Shown in pieces: positions 44,363 through 56,247 of a DNA stretch of 64,000 nt (within the stretch, counting starts at the first letter, position 1; the number at the start of each line of letters is the position of its first letter). Both the position numbers and the translations under genes were made by a program. The notes under the pieces were generated by a model. It saw only the letters and a program-made list of their open reading frames with translations. It made no database searches and had not been told where the DNA came from. Origin of the DNA: Archilochus colubris (lineage: Eukaryota; Chordata; Aves; Apodiformes; Trochilidae); NCBI GenBank assembly GCA_023079485.1, contig CM041102.1:319269-383268 (forward strand). The letters are read 5' to 3'.

Positions 44363-47300
44363 CTACTCCAGAACCACAGTCCCTCCTGCTGCTTCCAGCG
44401 CCGCTTTGATCTTCTCCGCTTCCTCCTTGGAGGCGTTGGCCTTGATCTCCTGCGGGAGGGACTCCACCAGCTTCTTGGCCTGTGGGAGGGACATAGCATG
44501 AGACTCTGATCTGCCTGTGGCTAATGAGATTAACCCATCAGTGCCATGAGCCCCACCTCCTCCTGGGGATCTCACCCACTGCTCTACAAAACCAAACTTT
44601 CACTTCAACCACAGCATGTCCAGCCAGGAGACAGGTAAACCAGACTCAAATGACACCACACTACAGCCCCACAAGGCCTCCTCCAGCAACTAAGTGCCCA
44701 TAAACTCCTCCTCCCACACGCAGAGTGCTACCAGACACACAGCCCAGGACACCCGCAGAGCCACTGGCCCAGCCAGGATGACATTTTCAGCCCAGTGTTT
44801 TGGTTCACATATTTCTGCCAGCGGGGAGCAGAGGCCATCGTGGGGCTTGGACACAGCTGGGCAGCAATCCACTGCACAGGGTGAGAAAGAGCTCCAGCAC
44901 AGCCTGTGCTTGACAACACAACCTTGGCATTTTCAGGAGTTATGATGTAAAACAGTTTGTACTAGGTGGCACTGCAATGTTCAAGGCAGGCTGAGAAACT
45001 GTTGAGCTGACTGAAGGGCAATTCCTGCAATGCTGCTGCACACAAGGGAAGGAGCCTGGGGAGAAGCCTCTGCTGCAGCCAGATGCTCTTGCTCTGACAG
45101 TAAAGAACAGCAACAAAGCTACTGGGGTCCTAAAAACAAACTCTGAGGAGGTTCTTGGGGTGAAATGCTGCTGCTGTGGCACTGCAAGTGCTGAGCACTC
45201 AACAGCCTGGCTGCTGTGGCAAAAGGAAGCTCTTGTTGTTTTAGTCCCCACTGGCTGCAGTGACAACAGATCTGTGCTGTCAGAAAACACTTTTTTTTGC
45301 AGGGATGAGGTACAGCACGCTGGACTGCAGTGACAGCCATGGTACAGACAGCACAGTCACCATCCCTGCCAGCCCTGGGCAGGTGACAACACAAGGCAAA
45401 TGTCTGTTGGGCTGGCCCTGAACAGATTTCCAGAGGTGCAAACAGACTGGAGCCCAGTGGTGCTCCAGCTGCACCAGTTATCAGACTGGTGCTGATAACA
45501 CATCCCCCAGTCACTGCCCTACTCCTGCCACATCAGCACCCGCAGTGCCACCACCAATGCTGTCCTCCACACCACCAGCAGCCTGACAGCCCAGGAGCAG
45601 GTTCTCTGCAAATCTCATTAAAAATGCCTTAATTGGATGGCAATAAAATGTACAATAAAAATTAATCAGCTCCACTTTGAACACAACCTCTGCTGCCAGC
45701 AGCTTCCGCCTGGTGCCTCTGTGTGTGTCTGTGTGTCTGTCTGTGTGTGTGTCTGGTGTGTGTGTCTGGGTGTGTGTCTGGGTGTCTGTGTGTCTGGGTG
45801 TCTGTGTGTGCTTCAGTCAGAGCACAGGCTGGGTAACTCACACCTGGCAGAGTTCACCATCAGTAACCTTCAGGCTCCCCCAGCCCCCCAGCAGGTTCCA
45901 TTGGCCAAACCAACTCAGCATTAGTTCCCCAGACTTTTAATCACCCACGGATGGGCCCGTTACAGGGTGCTGGAGTGCAGATGTTTGCTGGGGACTGGTA
46001 ATGGATGAATGACTGCCAGAGTCACCAAGCTGGTGGCCAGGTAGCCCAGTGGGACAGTGAACCCCACAGCTCACCGTGAGGGTCTGTTGTATTGGCAACT
46101 CATCAGTATGGAAGGGTTAGAAGATCTTCTGCAAATCCCTCTGATACCTCGGGCAACAACTAAGAGCAGAATTCAGAATGCTCAATGTTTGCTTTCCTTT
46201 GCAACTGGGTAAGCAGAAACTGCTACTATTAGCCCCAAGATCCAGAAGCATTGCCCATTGAAGAACTGAAGCTTCCACAGTGGTAGCTTGTAGCAAGACA
46301 AACCTCTTTTAGGGCACGGTGCTTCAAGGTCCAACCAGGTGTTCCAGCAGAGACTCACGAACAGTGCTCTGAGCCTGTAGCCTCAGGGCTGACCAGCCTG
46401 GATCAGTGCTGTTCTCCAAGAGCAACTGACCTCTCTGCTGGCTAGATCAGGACGGAGCTGAGTCTGTGCCTCAGGCCTCACCTCTTATTGGCCCCCTGGT
46501 CCTGCTCATGTGCAGTGGGTCCCACCCTAATCAGGCACAGGTGGGCTTGACACAGCTCATGCCACTCCCTGGGAATTAGTGGCACCTGGTTGCCTCATTT
46601 CACTACAGTAGCTGCATCACTTCTCCTGTGTCCTGAGCCCAGGCTGTGAGCTCAGGTGCTGCACAGGCTGTGGAAGATCCCTCTCCTCCCAGGAAAATGG
46701 AGAAGGAGCCACCTACAGGATGTAGAGCTCTAAAAAAGACTGGAAATCCATACTGTGAGATATGCGAGTCAGAGAAACTCATATCAATTTGGAAATTCCT
46801 TGGTCTTGGAAAAGCAAAAAGTTTTAGGGGAAGGCAAACCAGATCCAGCTGCCCTAAGGAACCCTGGCTGCTCCAGAGATCTGTGGGGAAGAGCAGCTCA
46901 AAGGTCTGGAAAAGCTGAGGCTGGCAGCAAGGACTCTGGAGCTGTGGCCCTGAGCCCCCCTCGTCCACACATGTCTGCCTGGAGTTGGTGGCTGGCCACA
47001 CAGCAGAGCTGGGGGGTAACAGCCTTCTACAAAAACCACCAGACAACTGACTCCTGCTCTGCCCCTTTTCTGCATCATGCTGGTGGGCTGTTCTGACAGA
47101 GAAATGCTGGCTCCCTTTTGGACAGAGAGCTGAGGCTGCTGCTTGCCAGGTGCCTCAGGACCCGCTGGGTCTTGCCTCAGGACCTCCTCACCTGCACGAG
47201 GTTAATTCCTGGCACAAAGTTCTTCACCTCCTTGATCAGCTTCACCTTGTCAGCAGGTTTCAGCTCTGTCAGCCGGACATTGAAATGTGTTTTCTCTTTC

Positions 47301-47926
47301 TTCAGCGGGGCCTCCTCTTCCTCCTGCAAGGAGCCAGAGCTCGGTAAGGACACCTGGCCAGGCCCAGTGCCCCCCACCTGCGGCGACCCACGAGGCTGAC
47401 ACGGAGTCCTCAGGGCCCAACTCCCGACCCCTCCCGGGAGACCCCGGTACCTGCGGAGCCGCCTGGGAGGGCTGGAGGGAGGCGGCCGCCGCCACCGGCA
47501 TCACCCCCACGTCCGGGATCTTCAGGGTCTCCTGCGGAAAGAACAGCACCAGTGGCCGGTGAGGCGAGCCAGGCCGGGAGGAACCGAACCGAGTAAGAGA
47601 AGCCGGGCCGGGAGGAACCGAGCTGGTGTGCGGACTGAGCCACCCACCTTGAGGAGCGCGTTGAGGTCGGCCACTTCCAGCAGCGTCAGCCCCGCGATGT
47701 CCCGCACCAGCTGCCGCACCTTGGGCGAGTACTCCTTGGCCGCCGTGTCCAGCGGCGCCCCGGCCAGCGCCTCCGAGCGCCGTGAGCGGCCGGTGCTCAG
47801 CGCCCGCAGCCCAGCCCGGGGCCCGAGGGCCGGGGGTCGCGGGGGTCGGGGGGGTCGCGGTCCGGTGCCGGCCCAGCACCAGGCGGGCGGGGGACGGAGC
47901 GGCAGCGCGCGGGCGGCGGGCAGCAT
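44363..47926 (-). CDS. MRPL12: MRPL12, mitochondrial ribosomal protein bL12m
   Basis: This is the mitochondrial homologue of bacterial L7/L12. It forms the stalk that recruits translation factors, and it also binds mitochondrial RNA polymerase. Coding exons 5' to 3' are 47648-47926, 47451-47531, 47192-47323 and 44363-44479, joining to 202 residues (human 198). The first about 45 residues are Arg-, Ala- and Pro-rich without acidic residues ([18 protein letters not shown]), a typical import presequence. The dimerisation region follows ([29 protein letters not shown]), then an Ala/Glu-rich hinge. The C-terminal L7/L12 fold includes [20 protein letters not shown] and [20 protein letters not shown]. 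It ends GGTVVLE. Intron 3 is 2.7 kb. Confidence 0.97.
44480..47191 (-). other. MRPL12 intron 3
   Basis: Apart from a GT-rich microsatellite at about 45.72-45.81 kb, no repeat, RNA gene or second gene is recognised. A 90-codon open frame on the + strand near 46.65 kb has no recognisable similarity. Confidence 0.5.
45717..45812. repeat. Interrupted (GT)n / GTGTCTG microsatellite
   Basis: About 95 bases of GT dinucleotides are interrupted by CTG and GGG steps, giving repeated GTGTGTCTGGGTGTCT words. The tract is in MRPL12 intron 3. Confidence 0.9.
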
Positions 47927-48181
47927 GGCGGCCGCAGAGGACACGGCGGCGCTCTGCCCGCGCTGCCCCGCGCTCGATGGTCCCGGCGGTCCCCGCGGCG
48001 GCCGCTCTAGGCCGCGGCTCTGCGTCTCGGTGGCGTGCCGGTATAGGAAGAGGCGGCGCTCTAGCTGCGGGTCCGCCGGGACTCGCTGGCCTTGGCGGAC
48101 TCCGACAGCGGCGGCGCGGGAGCGATGCCCGAGCGGGCCCCGAGCCCTTCCCGCACACCAGGCCACAGCTCGTTCCAACAC

Positions 48182-48187
48182 TTTATT
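48182..48187 (-). terminator. HGS poly(A) signal (AATAAA on -)
   Basis: TTTATT on + lies about 310 bases after the HGS stop and only about 255 bases before the MRPL12 start codon. The HGS 3' end and the MRPL12 promoter are therefore packed together. Confidence 0.8.
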
Positions 48188-48498
48188 ATCACCACCGATC
48201 GCGCCCGGTCTCTTCCACGAGGGAGAGCCCCGGTCCCGGGGCGAAGGGGAGGGAGCGGGCGGGGGACGGGGCTCGGCCGGGGCAGGACAGGGCAAAGCTG
48301 GCACCGGGGAGCGGGAGTCGGGGGTGCTGCGGCCGCAGCCAGAGAGGCGGGCCCGGTACCGGTGCCGCGCTCCCAGACGGCCCGGGAGGGGGAGTGGGGG
48401 GGGGGGATGAGGCGCGGCCGGGCGGGGGCTGCTCCCCCAGGGCCGCAGAGGTGTGTGTGGGGGATGCAGCTGTAGTGTTACCGGGACGCCCGCCCGCC

Positions 48499-51400
48499 TC
48501 AGTCGAAGGAGATGAGCTGGGCCTCGCCGCTGCCCTGCGGCGGCTGCTGCGGGGCGGGTGCTGGTGGGGGCGGCTGCTGGGGAGCCCCCCCGGCAGGTGC
48601 CATCTGGAACAGAGGAGGTGGCTGCGTTAGCAAAGGTTCCCCCCGGTTCCCGACCCCCCCAGGGCCTGGAGCTCACCTGCTGGTAGAGGGGCTGCTGGCC
48701 GGGCAGGTAGGGGGGCTGGGTGGGGGGTAGGCTGCTCAGTGCTGCGTCCTGGCCTGGCAGGGCCGACATGATGCCCTGGGGGAGATAGGGACAGTGTCAG
48801 GGGGGCGGGGAGCTACGGTGACAGCACCCAGACCTCCCCCAGGAAGCCTTCAGGGGCTGGAGAACACCCATACCTCCTCCCCCCAGTGCATGGGCAGGGG
48901 GTGCTCACCTGCATGCTGTAGGGCTGGTAGCCTATGGAGACTGACTGGTTGCCCATGTATCCCATGGTGCCTGACTGGGGGGCCTGAGACATGGCGGGGA
49001 TGCTCTGCGACTGGGAGGCCGCACTCTGGGGGAAGAGGCTGGTGAGAGGGAGTGCAGGCAGCAGCCTAGGGCTGGCCCCTCTCCCTGCTCTGCTGGAACC
49101 TGGGGGTCTGCTCCCCTCTGCACCTGGGGGAGCCCTGAGCAGGCTCCCACCCAGCACCCTCCCACAGCGAAAGTGGCAGATCCAGAGATCTGGGATAAAC
49201 CAACTGCTCCTTCTTTCATCTCAGAGATCCCGTCCCCAGCCCTGCCCTCACTTGCCTGGTAGCCCTGTGTTGGGGTGGGCTGGTAGGAGGAGTACGCCGG
49301 AGTGGTGGTGGGCACCGCCGGCCCCTGCGGAGTGGCCTGCCCGCTGCCAGCGCCTGCCTGGTACATGTAAGTGTTCACCATGCTGGGATCTGTGTGGAAA
49401 TGGCAGAGGTTGGAGCCCCTGCCTCAGGCTCAGCCCCCCCAGGCAGGACCAGCAGCCCCATGTACCTGTTCCCGTGACAGGCATGGCAGCGTAGGGTCCT
49501 GAGCCCCCCTGTGCTGCCTGGTTCATGTAGACACCGTGCATGGGAGAGCCCTCCACAGAGCCAGCAGGGCTGAAGGTGCCTGGGAAGCTGGTGGGTCCCG
49601 AGGGCTGGTAGATCACCCCACTGGCTGGGGGCACAGCCTGGAGCTGTGGGGGGAGAGGAGCAAAGCTCAGGCCACGTCCCTGGCTGTCAGGAGGGTCTCT
49701 GGCTCAGCACCATACCTGGGCGTAGGGCAGCGAGAAGGCTGGCATCTGGGCTCTCATCTGGATGGTCTGCTTCTGCTGCTCCAGGCGCATCTGCCTCTCC
49801 TTCTCCTGCTCCTGCAGCCTCTGGATGGCCAGCTGACGCTGCATCTCCAGGTACTCCTGTGGGAGCAGGGCTGGGATGGATCAAAGCTGGGACACTGCAG
49901 TGTCCCCTCTGGCCAGGGCAGCTGTCCCTGCTGGCCGACGTGGCCCTAGATACCCTGGAAACGCTGCTCTGCCTCACCTGCTTCTTCTGCCTCATGATCT
50001 CCAGCTTCTGGGCCAGCTGGATCTGGCGCTGGCGCTCTGCCTCCTCTGCCGCCCGGCGCAGCTTCTCCCGGTGCTCCTCCCGCAGCGCGTTCAGAGCCCC
50101 GCGTGCGTCCCGGATCTGGGCCAGCTTGTCCTGGAGGCCCTCGTAGTACACTGGGCAGAGAACAGACCATCAGGGACACTGCAGGGCAGAGGACTCGGGC
50201 CACCCCTGCACAGCCCCGCTGGCTGTGCCTCACTGATGCCAAACTGTGGGGCTGCTGCCCACTCCCCCCAGGCCACCCGCAGCACTCCCACATACGCCGG
50301 CGCTCGTCCAGCTGGTTGAGGAGCTCCAGCAGCTGGGGGTGCATGTTGTTGATGGACTGGAAGAGGGACAGGACAGCAGAGTCATTGGTGATGCTTCGGC
50401 CTCGCATGTGGTTGCTTTTCATGCGGTTGACAAAGGTGGTGACAGCGTTCTGCAGTGCCTTCAGGAACTGCTCGTGGTTCTCCTCTGATTCGCCATTCTG
50501 GTACTGCTGCTAGAGGGAGAAGGCAGGGGGTGAGCCCCTGAGCTGTGCCACTGGGATGGAAGGAGCTGGGCACCCCTGACCCCTCGGGAGCTGCAGGCCC
50601 TCCCCTTACCTCAACCACACTGAGCGAGGCAGGGTGGGCTTCCCCGGGCTGAGCCACTGGCTCTGAGAGGGACAGAGGTGCTGATGGTGTGGGGCTCTTA
50701 CGAGCTTCCTCTTGTTTCTTCTCCCAGTAGTTGCGGTTCAGGTACCGAGCCAGCTGCCAGAGAGAGAAGGATGATGATCATGGCAGCCCCACGGGGAGCA
50801 AGCCTGTGGGGTGGACTGGCAAGACCTGGATCCTCACCTCTGGCTCGATGTCCTCAGCCAAGGGAGCAGAGGAATTCTGCAGAGACGGACAGGGATGTGA
50901 GGTTCAGAGAAACCAGCAACCCCCAGCCCCCCTACAGATGTCCTGCCAGGCTCTGCCTGCACAGCCAGCAGCCCCAGTAGGACCTGAGCTGCATCCAGCC
51001 ACATCCTCTCAGGGGCTCCCAGGAACCTACCACGGGGGGTGAGTAGAGGGTGCTGACAGGTGGGGCTGATGACGTGACAGGAGTGGGATCAGCCTTTGGG
51101 TACATGGAGTAGGTTGTTTTCTGCCTCTGTCAAAGAAAACAACCAGTTAGCTCAGGGATTCTCCAGGACACATCTGCAGGTCTGTTACCACAGCCACAGC
51201 CACCATACAGCCACAACCAGGTACCAGGCAGGACACGAACCATTCTCTCCTTCTCCTCAGCCTCTGACTGAGACAGGGCAATAGCTAGCTGGAGCTCCTC
51301 CTCCTCTTGCAAAGCTGTCTCATCACGCTTTGGAGGCAGCTGGAAGCAGAAGGATGTGGAGGTCAGGAAAGAGATGAATGAGGAGGTCGGGGTCACTACA

Positions 51401-54400
51401 TCACCTGCAGGCAGCCACTCACTTGGGACTGCTGGGAGAGGGGGCTGGTCAGGTACTCTGGGGGCAGTTCGGAGGTGGCAGCAGCTTTACCCTCAGCTTT
51501 CCTGTATCCAGAAAGAGGAAACAGTCTGAACCCTCCTTCCTCTGCACTGGAGCCTCAGCTCTGCTGCAAACCCTGCTCCCAGGAGGATGGTGACCCAGCC
51601 CGGCCTGCGTGGCTGGGGAAAGCTTCCCCCTGCTCTGCAGAAAGGCAGCTCCATGCCAAGCTGCTCCCCTCAGTCCCTGATGAGGCAGGCAAAGAAACAC
51701 CCCACAGAAGGTACTGACTTGTTGAGATGCTCGTAACACGGCTCACAGACTCTCACTTCCTTCTCAATCCCAAACTTGGGGATGGTGGAATACTTGGAGG
51801 AGCATTTCCCACAGAAGATCTGCCCACAGGCCCTGCAATGATGCTGCAGAGGATGGGAGACATCAGCGTGGCAGCAGGGCACTTTTTCACCATTAGACAT
51901 CACCATTGAGACACTCCTGACACCTCCCTGCCATGGCCAGGGATGGGGTCCAGCCCCAACAGCCCCTAGGCCAGCTCAGGCAGGACCTGTGAAGCCAGAG
52001 GGGCAGGGCTGCACTCACCTTCCGTGTCACAACCCCAAACTGCACCCGACACCTGTGACACTCCTCAGCATCCACCCAGTCTGGAGCCTGTTGGGGACAC
52101 AGGGAAGTGTGAGGGGAGGGGGCCTCGAGGGGAAGTGGTCTCGAGGGAAGGGAAGCCTTGAGGGGAGGTCACTGAGCTGCTTCGGCTGACCAAGGCACGT
52201 GAGGGATGGGGGTGACTGGAAGCATTTAAAGCCAAACAGGGAACATCAACTCTTGCACATTCTCTGCTCCTTTGTTCCCAGGGACTGTGATGCTCCCCCA
52301 GCCAGTGAGACTTTTTTCCAGGAATGTGTCTGCACAACAATCACTCTGGCAATGCCCTGCTGCCACATTCAGACTGCTGGGCTGCTGGAAGGCCACTGGG
52401 GAGGGCAAGAGGAGACCCACTCCCTGTGCTGGTCACCTTTCTCCTTCCTCTGGCAGTTTTGGGCTCAAGTGCTGTGCACCCTCCCAGAACATCCTCCTGA
52501 CAGCCTGATCAGTGTGGAACGAAGGAACACAAGGGCTGAAGGTGCAGCAGGAAGGGGCTGGGGGAGCAGTGTGTGTCCTGCAGCACCAGCCCTGCCCCAG
52601 TGCTTACCCGCTCCGCAGCGAACATGGCGTCACTCTCCTTGAACTCGGGGAACACGTGTCCTGTGGGGGGAGGGACACACCTGGTGAGGAGGGGACCCCC
52701 ACGGTGCATGCAGGCAGCACCAGGACCCCTGGAATTTGCCAGGGCTGTGGGGGTTCTGGTGCTCAGGAAGAGGCAGAAGCATGTCCTTCCCCCCACTGCT
52801 GTCCCCAGGGTGAGACCGTGTCTTACTGACACTATCAGAACCCCTGAGCCTGACCCATCCCAGGGCATGAATGAAGGCTGAAAGGACCCCCCCGTGGCAG
52901 ACCCCTTCCCAGAGGACACACTGATTTGCTGCCAGTCCCTGAAGAACATTTGTAGCTCCTGCTTTCCAGGTCTCACTGCCAGCAAGTCCAGAACAGGTTA
53001 ACAGCACCTGACACCCATCCCTCCTCCTGCAGTGCCTCCAGAGCAGAGCTGTCTGGCCAGCTGTCCACACACAGAGTCCTTACCTTCAACCTTCATTATC
53101 TGGTAGGTGTCCTGCACCACCTTGTACTTGGGCTCGTTGCGGAAGGCGTGAGCCCAGGCCTGGATGAGGTACAGGATCTTGCTGCGGACACTTGTCTCCA
53201 CTTGTCTCTGCACAGAAAGGGAGAAGAAAAAAAAAAAATCTGAGAAACGAACCCTGAAACCCAAAGGAAGGTTGCAAATCCCCCAGAAGAGGAGCCTGAA
53301 GTACTGTTTGTGGATGGAAAAGCTTTAAAGACTTGTACATGGTAAGAGCTGTCAGAAAGCTGCAATAAAGACACTCTGCAGCCAGGACCACACACTCCAG
53401 GTACCCCACTGCCCTCTCCAGCATGAACAAGGAAACAGGGAACATGCTTCTGAGCAGCAAGGTGGGAAGGGTCATGGTTACAGTGCCTGAAGAAACCGCC
53501 CACAGAGCCTTGGGCAGCTGCTCCTGGGCAGGCATGAGCCCCCGTCTGCCCAAAACCCCTGCTCACCTCCTCCAGCACCCAGAAAACCATGGAACCCAAA
53601 CTGCCCCGCTGGGCTGAACCGCAGGGCTGGCCCTGAGCTGACATGGCTCCAGCAGCTCACAGCTGCAGGGTGTCAGTGCTGGGCTCTCAGCAGCCCCCCC
53701 AGTCTGAGACCCCTGCCCAGGAGCACCTAAAGCCTGGGGCGTGGGGCAGCTGGGATCCTGCCTGCTGCTCAAGGAGCTGGAGAGACCTTGGCAAGGCTGC
53801 TCCCACCCAGCCAGCCTCCCAGAGCAGCCCTGTCAGCAGCTGACCCAGTCATCCCCACTCACATGACCAGACTCCACAAATCCTCCAGGAAGCAGAGGAG
53901 CATTGTCCAGCTCTGACTGCAGCTGGGAGGTCAGACCACACAGTGTGGCCTTCTGACAATCCCCGGAGCCTCCAACTAGTCAAAGACTTGGCAAAGTCCC
54001 ACATTCCACACACTTCACAGCCCTGACCCTCACCAGAACTAAGGCTGCTTCACCAGTGCTGGGCTTGCACAAGCTGCAGAGCCCCAAGTGGAGGAGGATG
54101 GAGCAGTTACAAGCCTGCTGAGGCAGGCAGGGACTGAGGAGAAACACAAAATCTTTTGTTCTGATCTCTGCAGTGCTCAGAGCAGCTGCACAGCTCCACC
54201 TGGCAGTGTCCCCATCTCAGGAGAAGATCCTGCACAGAGACCAAGTCAGCCCTAACAGGGAGGTGACAGGAGAACAACACCCTGTTGAGGTCAACAGGAT
54301 GATGGGGCTCGCCCAGCTCATTCACCAAAAATCTGAGTCATCCAATTGTCTGCTTCTGACAGGAGATGGAGGCTGTGAGGAAGGAGCAGCAGCTCCAACC

Positions 54401-56153
54401 AGCCCTTGCCTGGGCACAGCTGTTTAAGGCTGGGAGCTGGAGACAGAGGTTCCCATTTCCACTTCACCCGTGGAAGACTGGAGACAGTCTGAGGACAGAC
54501 AGAGCTTCTCCAGGCATCGTGTTAGATCAAACAGTGAATGGCAGCTTGTGACAACAGCTTGTCAGTGAAAACATCCTGCAACACTCCTCAAACAGCCCCA
54601 TGATGGCACTCCAATGAAATACTCACGACACAGAGGAAGCTGCCATCAGCTGTCACCTTGCTGCTTCTCCCTCCTGCCTGTCTCACACTGCCCCACAGAA
54701 AGGGACTTCATCTCTCTCCTGCTCAGATCCAGACTGTCCTCCCTGTTCTTCCTTTGCTGTCTCCACACAAGCAAACTGTCACATGAGCATTTACCAGGAA
54801 ACAGGCTTGGCCTTTCCAACCTGTTCCTGCCCCACTTTACAGCCCAGCCAGATGTTCCCTTTGCTCCTGGGACCATCTCTCCCTCCTCTGCTCCCCACAC
54901 TCACCCGTTCACACCACACCACACGTTTTGCTCTTTTATGAAATGCATTTCTGAACAATTTCCCTCCTGCTTCTTACACAAAGGGGATGGAAGGATGTGC
55001 ATGTTTTCTCCTCCTGCTGCTCTTCTGATAAGCTCGTTCAGAGCTGACAGTAAAATAAAATATATTTACTTTGAGAATTTCCTTCAGTTCCTCCATAGTC
55101 TGTTTATTGGCAACCTCATCATGAACCGTTTGACCACAGTTTTTAACCACTGACTCCATGACCTGCAAAGGCAAAAGATGACATTAGCCACTGCCCTTCT
55201 ATTTCCCCACAATGGTCCCAGCACACACCACCCCCAGGGACAGCACCTCACACCCCAGCTTTGTCTGCTCCTAACTCCGACTTGGAGTTCAGGAAAGAAA
55301 ACGCCAGTGCTGATCAGTCCCAAACCCTCTGTGTCAGAACCAGGAGGAGGCAAACTCCAAGCTACAACCCCGAGGCTGCTGGCCAGGGCAGGGGAGGCTG
55401 TGCCTGTGCCCCGCTGTTACCTCCAGTGCGTACAGGGCCACGTGTGGATTCTTGTCGTTGACTTTCTTCTTGATGGCATTGACGGCGTATTTAGCTCTGG
55501 GTAAGGAAGCAGAGCATGAGAGAAGATGCCACCCCCACCCGCACATGGGGCACCCTCAGCTCCACCTTTGCTCCCCCCACAGTGAACCGAGAGGAGAAGG
55601 AATCGGCACATCCAGGGCTGGGTTTCCCTGAGCACTTCAGGCCAGAGGGAAGCACCGGACACCCCCCCTTCCCAACGCTGTCCTGGAGCAGGATGAAGTG
55701 GGCACTACCGTGGGCTGCCCGGGCTGAGACCCTCACAGGGCGCCCTGCCAGGCCGAGCGGGGCCCGGGTACTCACTGGGTGTCTCCCTGTCGGATCATGT
55801 CGCAGATCTGCAGGATGGATTCCCAGTCCGTCTCCAGCAGCAGCTGACTCGTGGCCTTATCTGCAAGGAACCCCGTCAGGCCGCTCCCTCGCTCCCTGCC
55901 TCCCTCCCTCTCTCTCTCCCCGCCGCCGCTGAGGCGCCGCCGGGACTGCCCCGCGGAATCGAGCGCTTCAGGATGAAACCCCGGAACGCTTCAACTCTTT
56001 CCCTTTGGACTCCCCCCGGTAACCCCGCACCGGCCACACCGGGCGGCACCAAGCACGGGCCCCGTCCCGTCCCTCTCCCAAACCCTGCGGCCCCCGCTCC
56101 CGCCCACCCCCGGTACCGAGGAGCCGCTCGAAGGTGCCGGCGCCGCGACCCAT
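48499..56153 (-). CDS. HGS: HGS (HRS), ESCRT-0 subunit
   Basis: HGS binds endosomal PI3P and ubiquitinated cargo and starts ESCRT sorting into multivesicular bodies. Twenty-one coding exons, 5' to 3': 56117-56153, 55776-55860, 55421-55496, 55070-55162, 53084-53207, 52608-52660, 52019-52087, 51719-51843, 51423-51501, 51241-51339, 51031-51126, 50838-50876, 50610-50753, 50296-50509, 49978-50150, 49716-49856, 49466-49643, 49256-49389, 48909-49025, 48677-48775 and 48499-48603. They join to 759 residues (human 777). Order of parts: VHS domain (1 to about 150, MGRGAGTFERLLDKATSQLL); FYVE zinc finger (160-220, with DWVDAEEC and KHHCRACG); ubiquitin-interacting motif (about 258-277, EEELQLAIALSQSEAEEKE); coiled coil (about 440-545); Pro/Gln/Tyr-rich tail ending EAQLISFD, which fits a clathrin-box-like end. 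The intron after 49256 uses a GC donor. The linker before NGESEENHEQF is about 20 residues shorter than I recall in human. Confidence 0.97.
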
Positions 56154-56247
56154 CGCGTCCCCCCAGCCGTCGGCCCGGCCCGCTCTCCCCGAGCCCCAGC
56201 GCTTCCGCTTCCGGCTCCTGACTTCCGGCTTCCGGCGGGGCGGGGCT
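56154..56247. promoter_or_regulatory. Bidirectional HGS/ARL16 promoter with ETS quartet
   Basis: Only 94 bases separate the divergent HGS and ARL16 start codons. Four CTTCCG(G) ETS-type cores lie in line at 56202-56207, 56208-56214, 56222-56228 and 56229-56235, next to GGGGCGGGGC. There is no TATA box. The leaders of both genes must be very short or overlap. Confidence 0.85.

Noticed and set aside
46646..46918. 90-codon frame in MRPL12 intron 3 (contains [11 protein letters not shown])
   Set aside because: The Cys-x2-Cys looks zinc-binding at first, but there is no second pair, no similar protein comes to mind, and the frame is on the strand opposite to MRPL12 with no promoter or poly(A) signal.
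51000..52000. Truncated or pseudogenised FYVE-protein gene
   Set aside because: Short open pieces here are ordinary HGS exons. All 21 exons join in frame and zinc ligands are intact.
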